In this document: piece after piece, positions 11,789 through 19,208 of the stretch | Numbering within the stretch: position 1 is the stretch's first letter | How the letters are laid out: the number at the start of each line of letters is the position of its first letter | IMG/VR virus record: IMGVR_UViG_3300030451_002395 | Span: 282-25,031 of that record | Length of the DNA stretch: 24,750 nucleotides | Strand: one strand, 5' to 3' | From: a virus | Notes under the pieces: model-generated | Seen by the model: only the letters and a program-made list of their open reading frames with translations | Database searches by the model: none | What the model was told of the DNA's origin: nothing | Position numbers and translations under genes: made by a program

Positions 11789-12355
11789 ATGAAAAAAAGT
11801 CCTTTATATATTAAATCTGGCATAGGTGTCCCTAGTCAAGGGTCTCCTATAAAAATATTTTCTAAGTTAAAAAAAGGTAAAAAAATTGCTAGCAAGTTGT
11901 ATAATTATGGTAAAAGTTATTTTACAGACACTGCAACTAAAACTACAAGTAAGATTGTAAAACCTACAACGACAAAGCAGATAACGCACAAAAAAACTTT
12001 ATCGCTTCCTGCTCCTGAAAAATTTGTTAGACACACGGATCCTAAATTAAGCCACAATATAACAAAAAAGATAGATTTATCAAAAACACACACTGGAAAG
12101 GGTCAAAGAAATTTAGTTTGGTTTGGTAAAGAAGGCACGGCCGGTGGTTACAAGTACCCAGGCAGACAAACTTTTACCGCTAATTTTAGTTTTAAAAAAC
12201 CTAAACATTACTCAACAAACCAAGTATTTAAAAACGAGGAGTTACAAAGTTTAATAAATAAAGGTTATGATATTGCTATAATGGGTAAAGGTAAAGGCGC
12301 TCATTACATGCCAATAAACAAAGCAATAATTAAGAATTTAAAAATAAAACCTTGA
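11789..12355 (+). CDS. Leader-module protein 1, possible ADP-ribosyltransferase-like C-terminus
   Basis: A 188-residue basic protein, first of the rightward arm. Residues 1-46 carry the leader shared by the next genes: K-K-S-P-L-Y, then G-S-P-I-K, then K-L-K-K-G-K-K-I-A-S-K-L-Y as a cationic amphipathic stretch. A Thr/Lys linker follows. The C-terminal 110 residues (F-V-R-H-T-D start, W-F-G-K-E-G, T-F-T-A-N-F-S-F, then G-Y-D-I-A-I-M and P-I-N-K-A-I-I-K-N-L) have the strand order of small phage ADP-ribosyltransferase-like domains, but I cannot verify the catalytic triad. The stop overlaps the next start as TTGA. The leader is seen; the enzyme idea is weak inference. Confidence 0.65.
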   Translation: MKKSPLYIKSGIGVPSQGSPIKIFSKLKKGKKIASKLYNYGKSYFTDTATKTTSKIVKPTTTKQITHKKTLSLPAPEKFVRHTDPKLSHNITKKIDLSKTHTGKGQRNLVWFGKEGTAGGYKYPGRQTFTANFSFKKPKHYSTNQVFKNEELQSLINKGYDIAIMGKGKGAHYMPINKAIIKNLKIKP

Positions 12356-12600
12356 AATCGTCTCCATTTAAAACAACTAAACAAAAACTGTCACCTAAAG
12401 CTTCTGCTGCTAAGAAACGTAGAGACAAAGCAGCGGCTATGAGTGAGTGGGGTAAGTATAAAAAGCGTACCGCACAAAGAGCGGGTTGTAAAAAAGGATA
12501 TGATTTTGATCATGCTACTGGTAAATGTATACCGGCGAGTAAAAATAGAGCTAATAACAGTAGATCTGGATCTACAAAAAAGAAATATGGATATGGCTAG
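12352..12600 (+). CDS. Leader-module protein 2, basic, TTG start
   Basis: An 82-residue strongly basic protein. The start is taken as TTG at 12352, overlapping the previous stop (TTGA), because it places the family-type K-S-S-P-F-K at the N-terminus; the next ATG is well inside. L-S-P-K follows, then a Lys/Arg/Ala-rich helix and a short C-K-K-G-Y-D-F-D-H-A-T-G-K-C-I-P motif (about 47-62) that could form one disulfide or bind a metal. The tail is Ser/Lys/Gly-rich. Its end overlaps the next gene by 8 bases. It might bind DNA in the virion or be ejected with it; no function is shown. Confidence 0.6.
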   Translation: MKSSPFKTTKQKLSPKASAAKKRRDKAAAMSEWGKYKKRTAQRAGCKKGYDFDHATGKCIPASKNRANNSRSGSTKKKYGYG

Positions 12601-13003
12601 AAAACCATTTAAAATGAAATCAGGTAACAGCCCGCTAAAAGTAGGTGGGTTGCTTTTAAACGCGGCTACAAAAGGACAAAAATTATGGAAATTTACCAAA
12701 AATGCTTATAAAGCGCTTGCTGTTGGTGACACTGCATTCCCTGATTTTTTAGGTGATTATCCAGATGACATGAGTATGACAGAAAAAAGACTACGTACTG
12801 CAGACGAATGGATAACATGGGGTGCTTTATCCAAGATGTATGACGGGATGGATAAAGCATTTGATCAGGGAAACATAAATATGAATGATCCAAAGAACAA
12901 GAAATATGCTGAATGGTATTACGGTTCAAAAGGCAATGAAAATGCTAATAAATCAACGCAAATTAAACCAGGTGATAAAATAGAGGCTATTTCAACAGAT
13001 TAA
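12593..13003 (+). CDS. Leader-module protein 3
   Basis: A 136-residue protein. I start it at the ATG at 12593, not further upstream, because this gives M-A-R-K-P-F-K-M-K-S-G-N-S-P-L-K-V-G, nearly the same opening as the gene at 15597. After it comes a K-G-Q-K-L-W-K-F-T-K-N-A-Y-K-A-L amphipathic helix (about 29-44). The rest is acidic and helical with E-K-R-L-R-T-A-D-E-W-I-T-W and K-K-Y-A-E-W-Y-Y. The body is unrelated to those of its neighbours. It overlaps the previous gene by 8 bases. Its function is unknown. Confidence 0.7.
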   Translation: MARKPFKMKSGNSPLKVGGLLLNAATKGQKLWKFTKNAYKALAVGDTAFPDFLGDYPDDMSMTEKRLRTADEWITWGALSKMYDGMDKAFDQGNINMNDPKNKKYAEWYYGSKGNENANKSTQIKPGDKIEAISTD

Positions 13004-13026
13004 ATAAACACATAAAACACAAAAAA

Positions 13027-13509
13027 ATGGGAAAAAAACCAATGAAAATGGTGAAAAAATCACCGGTAAAAGTAAATTCAGCGACAGAAGGTATGAGCGA
13101 AAAAGAAATAGCTGTTGCTAGAAGATCAGAAACACCTAGAGAAAAAAAAGTAAAGCCTGAAAAGCCAGATTCAGGACCAACACCTGTTACAATGAGAGCA
13201 CCATTTAAAATGAAAAACTCAATGTTAAGCATGAGTGCTAAAGATGGCTCGCCAATGCAGGCTAATTATGGTGGTTCACCTGTAAAAGTATTAACTAAGT
13301 ATAAAAAGTTAAAAAAATTAGCTTCTAAAGCATATACTAAGTTTTTTGGATCTTCTAAAACAGGTTATAATCCTGATTTAAACCCTTTTAGTCCAAAAAA
13401 CCAAAAAGGAACGAAGCCTACAATGGAAATTCCTCAAAATTTAAAAGAAATAAGAGACGAATATACTAATTTATTTCTAAAACATGGTAAATTAAAAGGT
13501 GATAAATAA
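13027..13509 (+). CDS. Leader-module protein 4, with the module repeated
   Basis: A 160-residue protein that carries the shared signature twice. The N-terminus reads K-K-P-M-K-M-V-K-K-S-P-V-K-V. From about 58 a second copy reads R-A-P-F-K-M-K-N-S, then D-G-S-P-M-Q, then G-G-S-P-V-K-V-L-T-K-Y-K-K-L-K-K-L-A-S-K, followed by A-Y-T-K-F-F. Between them is a charged linker rich in Pro, Glu and Lys. The C-terminal 45 residues are polar with N-P-D-L-N-P-F-S-P. No Shine-Dalgarno precedes the ATG, only an A-rich leader. It may be two fused or duplicated units. Confidence 0.68.
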   Translation: MGKKPMKMVKKSPVKVNSATEGMSEKEIAVARRSETPREKKVKPEKPDSGPTPVTMRAPFKMKNSMLSMSAKDGSPMQANYGGSPVKVLTKYKKLKKLASKAYTKFFGSSKTGYNPDLNPFSPKNQKGTKPTMEIPQNLKEIRDEYTNLFLKHGKLKGDK

Positions 13510-13512
13510 AAT

Positions 13513-13770
13513 ATGGCGTTTAATTTAAAATCAGGTAACACTACTAGCTTTAAAATGATGGGTAGTTCGCCGGTAAAAGTAGGAAAAATAGGAAAAGTTA
13601 AAAAACTTGTTCAAAAAAGCGTTGGTTTTGTCAAAAGTTTTTTCAATAAACCAAAAAATAACCCAAATTTAACAAAAACTGTTGAACAAACTGATAATTG
13701 GGACTATAACAGAGTTAAAAAGAGCCTAATGGATCAATTTGAGAACCAACCTGGATATAAAAACAAATAA
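13513..13770 (+). CDS. Leader-module protein 5
   Basis: An 85-residue basic protein that is mostly leader: M-A-F-N-L-K-S-G-N-T-T-S-F-K-M-M-G-S-S-P-V-K, then a cationic amphipathic helix K-V-K-K-L-V-Q-K-S-V-G-F-V-K-S-F-F (about 30-46). Only 35 polar residues follow. The stretch S-G-N-x-T-S-F-K-M-M-G-S-S-P-V-K recurs almost unchanged in the gene at 15597, indicating a recent copy. It lies 3 bases after the previous gene. The function is unknown. Confidence 0.65.
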   Translation: MAFNLKSGNTTSFKMMGSSPVKVGKIGKVKKLVQKSVGFVKSFFNKPKNNPNLTKTVEQTDNWDYNRVKKSLMDQFENQPGYKNK

Positions 13771-13780
13771 AAATAAGAAA

Positions 13781-14110
13781 ATGGCATTTAAAATGAAACA
13801 ATCACCTCATAAAGCAGGTGTTATAGAAGGGACTAGTCCTCACAAATTATACAAGAAGTATAAAAAACTAAAAAAATTTGGAAAAAAGATCTATGAAATG
13901 GTTACTGGCACACCTAAAAATAATAAAAAAATGTACGTTAAAAAAGATGGTGATGTTGTATACACAAAATCTGGTTATAGTAAAGATGGTGGTAAAACTA
14001 CTGGTTATTACCAAACGACAGATGGTAAAGTTGATCCAACAAAGACAATATCTTTAGATAAAACGGAGTTTAAAAATATAGATCATATAAACAAGCAAAT
14101 AAACCCTTAA
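13781..14110 (+). CDS. Leader-module protein 6
   Basis: A 109-residue protein. The start at 13781 gives M-A-F-K-M-K-Q-S-P-H-K-A-G, matching the family; the longer frame upstream would overlap the previous gene without similarity. A second S-P-H-K (about 19-22) precedes the cationic stretch L-Y-K-K-Y-K-K-L-K-K-F-G-K-K-I-Y-E, very like that of protein 4 (K-Y-K-K-L-K-K-L). The C-terminal 60 residues look like a small beta-rich domain with Y-V-K-K-D-G-D-V-V-Y and Y-Y-Q-T-T-D-G-K. The function is unknown. Confidence 0.68.
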   Translation: MAFKMKQSPHKAGVIEGTSPHKLYKKYKKLKKFGKKIYEMVTGTPKNNKKMYVKKDGDVVYTKSGYSKDGGKTTGYYQTTDGKVDPTKTISLDKTEFKNIDHINKQINP

Positions 14111-14120
14111 AAAAACATAT

Positions 14121-15590
14121 ATGGCATTTAAAATGAAAAAAACGCCTATGTTTGTAAATTCACCAGAACATAAGTCGGCGTTAAAAGCAAAATCAAGTCA
14201 ATACGTACTACCTGTGTCAGGTGGTGGTGATGCTGGTTTAATACAGGCTGGTAAAGAACTAGGGCTTTCAAGAGTGCCACATGCCATTGATTTTACTATA
14301 AAATATGATCCTTACAAAAAGTTTCAAAATAATCCAAGTCAAGCAAAAGAAAAACCTGAAAAAGAAGACCCTCCAAAAGATGACAATCAAAATACGAACA
14401 ATGCTAATCAAACTACTGAAAATAATAATAACAGTGAAATAAATGATACTGAGAATGATCAAGAGTTAAATAATGATGACGGTAGTGGTTCTACAATAGT
14501 TACTGGTGAAACAGGTACAACTGTTAATAATGTTGACATTGAAAATCCTAATCAAAATAATCAGGTTAATCTAGTAACGTTACAAACAATAATGCCTACT
14601 TTAGTACAAACAGGTAGGGTTGATAAAGATATAGCTCGTGCTACTAACCAGGCTATTACTAATATACGTAGTAGTAACGGTTCTGACAGGTTTGTAGAAG
14701 CTGCTGAAGGTTTTTTTGGTGAAATAGACAATGCGGAAGATTTATTAGCGGCTGAAGCACGTATGCAATATAATGACGAAACTGATCAGTGGGAATTAAA
14801 ACCTTCTCCACAGGTAATAAGTTTACCACAACAAAATATACAGCAAATACCTACTAACACGCCAGAATTTGAAATGCCATCTTCTGCTGACTACATACCT
14901 CCACAAACAAACTATGCGCATGAAAATTCAAAGTATGATGAGATAGCAATGCCTACAAAACCAAATAGAAGAGGAGTTGATGGTGCTGGACCAGATTTAA
15001 GTACAACTACTGACGAGGTCGACCCTAGATCTAGACCTGGTTATCAAATTCTTGTTAACGATGTAGATGGTGAGAAAAAAGCCGTGGTACTATATAACGG
15101 TCATATAGTTAATATTGACGAGTTGCCACCAGAAATTAGTGATCAAGAAATGGCTGACGGTAGAACTGTTAGAGAAACGTATATAGACATACAGGATGAA
15201 AACGAGCTTAAAGAAGTTGAAAAATCTGTGACTAATAATGAAGGCCAAGTAATTACTGTTCCAACTCAAGAGGAGTCTCAGTCTCAATCTACACCTGGGC
15301 CTATAAATCCAAATATTGAGTTTCAGCCATACCCAGAAGAAACAGAAACTGTGAAACCAGTTATTAGAAACCCAAGGAACAATATGCGTAAGTACAAATG
15401 GAATCAAGGTAAAGGAGGTTGGCTACCTGGTGGTAAAGAGCAGTATGAAAAAGATATGGAAAGATATAAAAATCAAAACAAAGAAAACACCAGTGCCGCT
15501 CAAATGAGAGATGACAAAATATATAACAACGCCGTGCCTGGCGGTCCGGTGCAAATGAACATGATTAAAAACGGTTACGTACCAAAATAG
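14121..15590 (+). CDS. Leader-module protein 7, large low-complexity protein
   Basis: A 489-residue protein that starts with the shared M-A-F-K-M-K-K-T-P-M and N-S-P-E-H but lacks the cationic helix. Residues 70-140 are a low-complexity Asn/Asp/Glu/Thr stretch, likely disordered. From about 150 there is a helical part (V-T-L-Q-T-I-M-P-T-L-V-Q-T-G, then R-F-V-E-A-A-E-G-F-F-G), and from 225 a long Pro/Gln/Glu-rich region. The end is Lys/Asn-rich with M-N-M-I-K-N-G-Y-V-P-K. The size and composition would suit a scaffold, a tape-like or an internal virion protein. I recognise no enzyme. Confidence 0.7.
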   Translation: MAFKMKKTPMFVNSPEHKSALKAKSSQYVLPVSGGGDAGLIQAGKELGLSRVPHAIDFTIKYDPYKKFQNNPSQAKEKPEKEDPPKDDNQNTNNANQTTENNNNSEINDTENDQELNNDDGSGSTIVTGETGTTVNNVDIENPNQNNQVNLVTLQTIMPTLVQTGRVDKDIARATNQAITNIRSSNGSDRFVEAAEGFFGEIDNAEDLLAAEARMQYNDETDQWELKPSPQVISLPQQNIQQIPTNTPEFEMPSSADYIPPQTNYAHENSKYDEIAMPTKPNRRGVDGAGPDLSTTTDEVDPRSRPGYQILVNDVDGEKKAVVLYNGHIVNIDELPPEISDQEMADGRTVRETYIDIQDENELKEVEKSVTNNEGQVITVPTQEESQSQSTPGPINPNIEFQPYPEETETVKPVIRNPRNNMRKYKWNQGKGGWLPGGKEQYEKDMERYKNQNKENTSAAQMRDDKIYNNAVPGGPVQMNMIKNGYVPK

Positions 15591-15596
15591 AACAAC

Positions 15597-16244
15597 ATGG
15601 CAAGAAAACCATTTACAATGAGATCTGGAAATAACACTTCATTTAAAATGATGGGTTCAAGTCCAGTAAAAGAACTAGTCGGTAATCAAGATAAAATCGA
15701 CATGAATAAAAACGGTAGAATAGATAGTGGTGATTTTGATATATTAAATGAAAAAAAATCACCATTAGAAGTAAACTTTTTTAAAAAAGGTAGAAAAATA
15801 AAAAAAGCCGCAGAAAAAACTATTGGCAAAGTATATGATTACTTTTTTAAACCAGCACCACAATCAACAACTGTAAGGGCAACATCGGGTGAAAAGTATA
15901 AAGTAGGTAAAAATAAAAAAGAACGAGTAAAAAGCAAAGAAGTTGATGCTAGTAAGGTACAAAAAGACATTGATGCTGCTTTTCAAGAGGGATTAAAAAC
16001 TAAAGCAAATAAATCTAAAGTTTCTAATATTATTAAACCTATACTTTACGGAGGAGGAATTGCTGGTGGTGGAGCTCTTGCTTACCAAGCTGGCTTTGAC
16101 GACGGATCAAAAGTTACAGTTGGTCCAATGTCGGGACCTGAGTATGAAAAAATAATCAACACGTACAACTCCGAAGTTGATTCTACAAAAACTAAAGAAG
16201 AAAAAAAGAAAAAGTACCCTGGCGGTGGCTATTCATACGATTAA
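15597..16244 (+). CDS. Leader-module protein 8 with EF-hand-like loop and hydrophobic segment
   Basis: A 215-residue protein. The leader is M-A-R-K-P-F-T-M-R-S-G-N-N-T-S-F-K-M-M-G and then S-S-P-V-K. Residues 35-46 read D-M-N-K-N-G-R-I-D-S-G-D, which matches a calcium-binding EF-hand or dockerin-type loop (Asp 1, Asn 3, Asn 5, Gly 6, Ile 8, Asp 12). K-K-S-P-L-E and the cationic stretch F-F-K-K-G-R-K-I-K-K-A-A-E-K follow, then Y-D-Y-F-F-K-P. Around 149-167 a Gly/Ala-rich hydrophobic segment could insert in a membrane. Its tail is Lys-rich and ends P-G-G-G-Y-S-Y-D. A membrane-crossing ejected protein is a possibility only. Confidence 0.7.
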   Translation: MARKPFTMRSGNNTSFKMMGSSPVKELVGNQDKIDMNKNGRIDSGDFDILNEKKSPLEVNFFKKGRKIKKAAEKTIGKVYDYFFKPAPQSTTVRATSGEKYKVGKNKKERVKSKEVDASKVQKDIDAAFQEGLKTKANKSKVSNIIKPILYGGGIAGGGALAYQAGFDDGSKVTVGPMSGPEYEKIINTYNSEVDSTKTKEEKKKKYPGGGYSYD

Positions 16245-16282
16245 AAACTAATTATTAACCAATACATAAAACCAAAAAAACT

Positions 16283-16573
16283 ATGACTTATTTGTATTAC
16301 AAGTCGTCAAACTCGACGCAACCAATTAAACCCAACGAAAAAACTATTGAAAACTGGAAACACTTAGCTAATAAAGCTAATTGGAGAATAACACAGTTAG
16401 CCAATGGTTTTTATCAAACAGAAGTGTCAGAACCAGAAAAAGATGATTGGCACGCTGTAACAAGAAGAGAAACTATAGAAGGAGCTGAAACAGCTATTGA
16501 CGGAAGTGTTGATCATTTCAACAAAAAGTTAGAAGCAACAAAAGGTCCTAAAGTAATTAAAACATTCAAGTAA
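16283..16573 (+). CDS. Hypothetical protein upstream of groEL
   Basis: A 96-residue protein I do not recognise. It opens M-T-Y-L-Y-Y-K-S-S-N and has W-R-I-T-Q-L-A-N-G-F-Y-Q-T-E-V (about 33-47) and a D-D-W-H-A-V-T-R-R-E-T segment, with a helical end. The pattern of a short strand pair and an amphipathic helix suggests one small domain. A 38-base A-rich leader precedes it without a Shine-Dalgarno, sharing the words CTAATTATTAAC and CCAATACATAAAAC-like with the leader at 18410-18482. It lies 23 bases before groEL. Confidence 0.6.
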   Translation: MTYLYYKSSNSTQPIKPNEKTIENWKHLANKANWRITQLANGFYQTEVSEPEKDDWHAVTRRETIEGAETAIDGSVDHFNKKLEATKGPKVIKTFK

Positions 16574-16596
16574 AACAATAAATTAAATTAAATTAA

Positions 16597-18168
16597 ATGG
16601 AATACAATCATCCTAGCGAGATTGTCAAAGATGTTAACTTTGGTGATAAAGCTAGTAGTAAAATATTTGCTGGCGTAAAAAAGCTAGCTAAAGCAGTTAA
16701 ATCAACCTTAGGCGCAAGTGGTAAATGTGTTATTTACGAAGATGCCAGAGGTCTCCCGGTGATCACAAAAGACGGTGTAACAGTAGCAGAATCTGTTGTC
16801 TTGTTTGATCCGGTTGAGAATATGGGAGCAACGTTGATTAAAGAAGCTGCTAAAAACACAGTTAAAGAAGCAGGTGACGGTACTACAACAGCTACTGTTC
16901 TTGCAGAATCTTTAATTGAAGAAATTAACAAAAACGTTTACAAAAACTTTACTATAAGAGACATCAAAGAAGGTATAAATTCTGGTCTTGAAAAGGTAAA
17001 AGATTATTTAGATAAGATCTCTGTAAAGATTGAAGGTGATATGCTGAAATCTGTTAGTTCAATTAGTTGCAATAATGATGCAGAACTAGGAAAGATTATA
17101 GCAGAGGCTTATACTAAAGTAGGTAAAGATGGTGTTGTGTTAATGGAAGAGTCGCCAACTGAAGAAACATACGTTGAAATAGTTGACGGTGTACAAATCG
17201 ATTCAGGGCTTACGTCTCCACATTTTGTTACAGACAAAGATAAACAAGTTTGTGAGCTTGATAATCCGTTAGTTTTAATAGTAACATCTGAAATACCTAA
17301 TATACGTAAGATACAAAAAATACTAGAGCACGTTATAAAAAATAAAAGATCTTTGTTAATTGTTGCTCCAGTTGATCAGCAAGTTAAAGCAGCTTTACTT
17401 ATGAATAAAGTAAAAGGTAATATCAAAGTAAATATAGTTGATTTACCAGGCTTTGGTCCTACTAAAAACGACACTTGCGAAGATTTTGCTTTTTTAACAG
17501 GAGCAAAAGTAATAAACGAACAGCTGGGAGACGATTTAGATTTAATAGATGTAGATTGTTTGGGTGAAGCTCACTCTTGCGTTACAGACTCTAAAAACAC
17601 TGTTCTTACAATTGACACTCCTGAAAAGGAACTAAAACAAAGAATAAAAAGTATACAAAAGCTAATAGACAAAGAAGATAAAAATCCTTTCATTAAGAAA
17701 AAGCACCAACAAAGATTAGCTATGCTTTCAGGAAGTGTTGGTATAATCAAAGTAGGTGCTAATTCCAAAATTGAACTTAAAGAAAAGAAAGATAGGGTTG
17801 AAGACGCTATATATGCCACAAAAGCAGCATTAAAAGAAGGTATTGTGCCTGGTGGTGGTGTAGCTTTGTTAAACGCATCAGAAAGAATACCGTCAGAAAA
17901 CACTGGCGAAATCATATTATTAAACGCTATTAAATCACCTTATCAAACTATATTATCTAACGCTAGTATAGAAAAAGGAGAAGAACTTGCTGGAGGTCAT
18001 GGCATAAACGTTGTTACAGGCGAAGAAGTCGATATGATTGAAGCAGGTATTATAGACCCTGTACTTGTAACCAAGTCAGCACTTAAAAATGCAGTAAGTG
18101 TTGCCACTACAATTATATCTGCAGATTGTGTAATTTCAAACATGAGGTTAGATGAAAGCAGTAAATAA
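16597..18168 (+). CDS. groEL: Phage-encoded chaperonin GroEL
   Basis: A group I chaperonin subunit that would assemble into a ring that folds proteins with ATP. At 523 residues it is slightly shorter than the usual 540-550. The hallmarks are present: K-D-G-V-T-V-A at about 58-64, G-D-G-T-T-T-A-T-V-L-A at 93-103 with the catalytic-loop Asp, and V-E-D-A-I-Y-A-T-K-A-A-L-K-E-G-I-V-P-G-G-G near 400-420. The apical domain (about 190-370) is recognisable but diverged, and L-G-A-S-G-K replaces the usual L-G-P-K-G-R near the nucleotide site. The C-terminal Gly-Gly-Met tail is missing. The stop overlaps the GroES-like start by 17 bases. It probably folds capsid or other virion proteins. Confidence 0.96.
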   Translation: MEYNHPSEIVKDVNFGDKASSKIFAGVKKLAKAVKSTLGASGKCVIYEDARGLPVITKDGVTVAESVVLFDPVENMGATLIKEAAKNTVKEAGDGTTTATVLAESLIEEINKNVYKNFTIRDIKEGINSGLEKVKDYLDKISVKIEGDMLKSVSSISCNNDAELGKIIAEAYTKVGKDGVVLMEESPTEETYVEIVDGVQIDSGLTSPHFVTDKDKQVCELDNPLVLIVTSEIPNIRKIQKILEHVIKNKRSLLIVAPVDQQVKAALLMNKVKGNIKVNIVDLPGFGPTKNDTCEDFAFLTGAKVINEQLGDDLDLIDVDCLGEAHSCVTDSKNTVLTIDTPEKELKQRIKSIQKLIDKEDKNPFIKKKHQQRLAMLSGSVGIIKVGANSKIELKEKKDRVEDAIYATKAALKEGIVPGGGVALLNASERIPSENTGEIILLNAIKSPYQTILSNASIEKGEELAGGHGINVVTGEEVDMIEAGIIDPVLVTKSALKNAVSVATTIISADCVISNMRLDESSK

Positions 18169-18409
18169 TTACATAGTAGTAAAAAACATAAAAACAGGAC
18201 CTAAAAAAGTTGCCGGTCTTATAATGACAGACAAAACAGATGTTGACAATAGGTATGTAAAGGCCGATGTAATATCTATAGGTAATTTAGTAGAAGGCAT
18301 AAAAGAAAAAGACGTTGTATATTACGACAAGCACGCTGGTCATGACATACAACACAACGAAATACTATATAGAGTTATTAGATCTTTAGATGTAGTACTC
18401 ATAGATTAG
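18152..18409 (+). CDS. groES: Phage-encoded co-chaperonin GroES-like
   Basis: The lid for the GroEL ring. The 85-residue protein has the cpn10 order: N-Y-I-V-V-K-N-I-K, then a mobile loop with G-L-I-M (about 22-25, taking the place of the conserved Ile-Val-Leu that contacts GroEL), V-I-S-I-G, a K-E-K-D-V-V-Y-Y strand where GroES has V-G-D-x-V, and the closing Y-R-V-I-R-S-L-D-V-V. At 85 residues it is a little shorter than the usual 95. It overlaps groEL by 17 bases and follows it, the reverse of the bacterial groES-groEL order. T4 gp31 is the precedent for a phage co-chaperonin. Confidence 0.85.
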   Translation: MKAVNNYIVVKNIKTGPKKVAGLIMTDKTDVDNRYVKADVISIGNLVEGIKEKDVVYYDKHAGHDIQHNEILYRVIRSLDVVLID

Positions 18410-18482
18410 ACCTAAACCTTAAACCAATACCATAAAACTTAAAAACATATATTAACTAATTATTAACAAAAAAAAAGAAATT
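18410..18482 (+). promoter_or_regulatory. A-rich leader before the three paralogues
   Basis: The 73-base gap after the GroES-like gene holds CCAATACCATAAAAC, then ATATATT and AACTAATTATTAAC, then a purine run before the ATG at 18483. The two words recur in the 38-base leader at 16245-16282. They may be promoter parts or ribosome-recruiting leader elements; no Shine-Dalgarno is present. Confidence 0.35.
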
Positions 18483-18824
18483 ATGAATTATTTGTATTTT
18501 GCAGAAGCAGAAGTCGAAACTACAGGAGAAGCAGCTATGTATCCAGCTAGCTCTTTTATAGGTTTAGATCCTATTTCTGCAACAACGACTAGACTGTCGT
18601 TTAAATCAAGAAACAACGCTGGCGCGGGTGACGATGATGTATTGTTAACGCATGGTACTAGAACGCACGCTCAAGTAGCTGAATTAATAGCTAGCGTGTT
18701 AGAACCAAGCCCAGGTAACAGAGGTAAGTTTATAGTGGTTGCCGATGAAATGAACGGTGTTTACTTAGACAGCGGTAATGGAGCTGATTTAAGTGGAACT
18801 GTAACAATAACAACTTTAGCTTAA
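18483..18824 (+). CDS. Probable virion protein, first of three tandem paralogues
   Basis: A 113-residue protein with strand-rich, Thr/Ala/Gly-rich composition typical of small decoration, fibre or head proteins. Motifs shared with the next two genes are Y-L-Y-F-A-E-A near the start, Y-P-A-S-S-F-x-G-x-D-P-I-S-A-T-T, L-S-F-K-S-R, D-D-D-V-L-x-T-H, and a closing V-T-I-T-T strand. Charge is low and there is no cysteine. Three similar copies in a row suggest a heteromeric or dosage-related structural part. No enzyme motif is seen, and the assignment to the virion rests on composition and position. Confidence 0.65.
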   Translation: MNYLYFAEAEVETTGEAAMYPASSFIGLDPISATTTRLSFKSRNNAGAGDDDVLLTHGTRTHAQVAELIASVLEPSPGNRGKFIVVADEMNGVYLDSGNGADLSGTVTITTLA

Positions 18825-18849
18825 TTATTAACTTTAAAAAATTTAAAAC

Positions 18850-19185
18850 ATGGAAAGATATTTTTATTTTGGAGAAGCTACTGTTGAAACTACAGGAGAA
18901 GCTTGTTTGTTTCCTTTATCTTCATTTTTAGGAGCTACTCCAGCAACAGCAGGAAGAACTACATTACACTTTAAATCAAGAAACGGTGCTGCTACAGACG
19001 ATCAAGTTTTATGCTATCACACTGGTTTTAGTACAAAAGACTTTGCAATATATTTAGGTGGTTTACTTAGAAAAAACCAAAGAAATCCTTTTATATATGT
19101 TAGAGGTGCGGACACAGAGACTGGAGACTTTGCTCCTTCTAAACCAGTAGTTATAGATCAAGTAACTGTTACAACTGAAGCTTAA
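18850..19185 (+). CDS. Probable virion protein, second of three tandem paralogues
   Basis: A 111-residue relative of the neighbours on both sides: E-T-T-G-E-A is identical to the first copy, S-S-F-L-G-A-T-P matches S-S-F-I-G-L-D-P, and H-F-K-S-R-N-G-A-A-T-D-D-Q-V-L matches the K-S-R-N-N-A-G-A-G-D-D region. It differs in the second half (L-L-R-K-N-Q-R-N-P-F-I-Y-V-R-G-A) and has two cysteines. It closes with V-T-V-T-T-E-A. It begins 25 bases after the first copy with an A-rich leader. Confidence 0.65.
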   Translation: MERYFYFGEATVETTGEACLFPLSSFLGATPATAGRTTLHFKSRNGAATDDQVLCYHTGFSTKDFAIYLGGLLRKNQRNPFIYVRGADTETGDFAPSKPVVIDQVTVTTEA

Positions 19186-19208
19186 TAATAACATTTAAAA
19201 TTAAAAAA

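Noticed and set aside
12443-12592. Longer start for the gene ending at 13003
   Set aside because: The extra 50 residues lie in another frame over the preceding gene, while the ATG at 12593 gives the family leader.
13739-13780. Longer start for the gene ending at 14110
   Set aside because: The family opening M-A-F-K-M-K begins at 13781, right after the previous stop.
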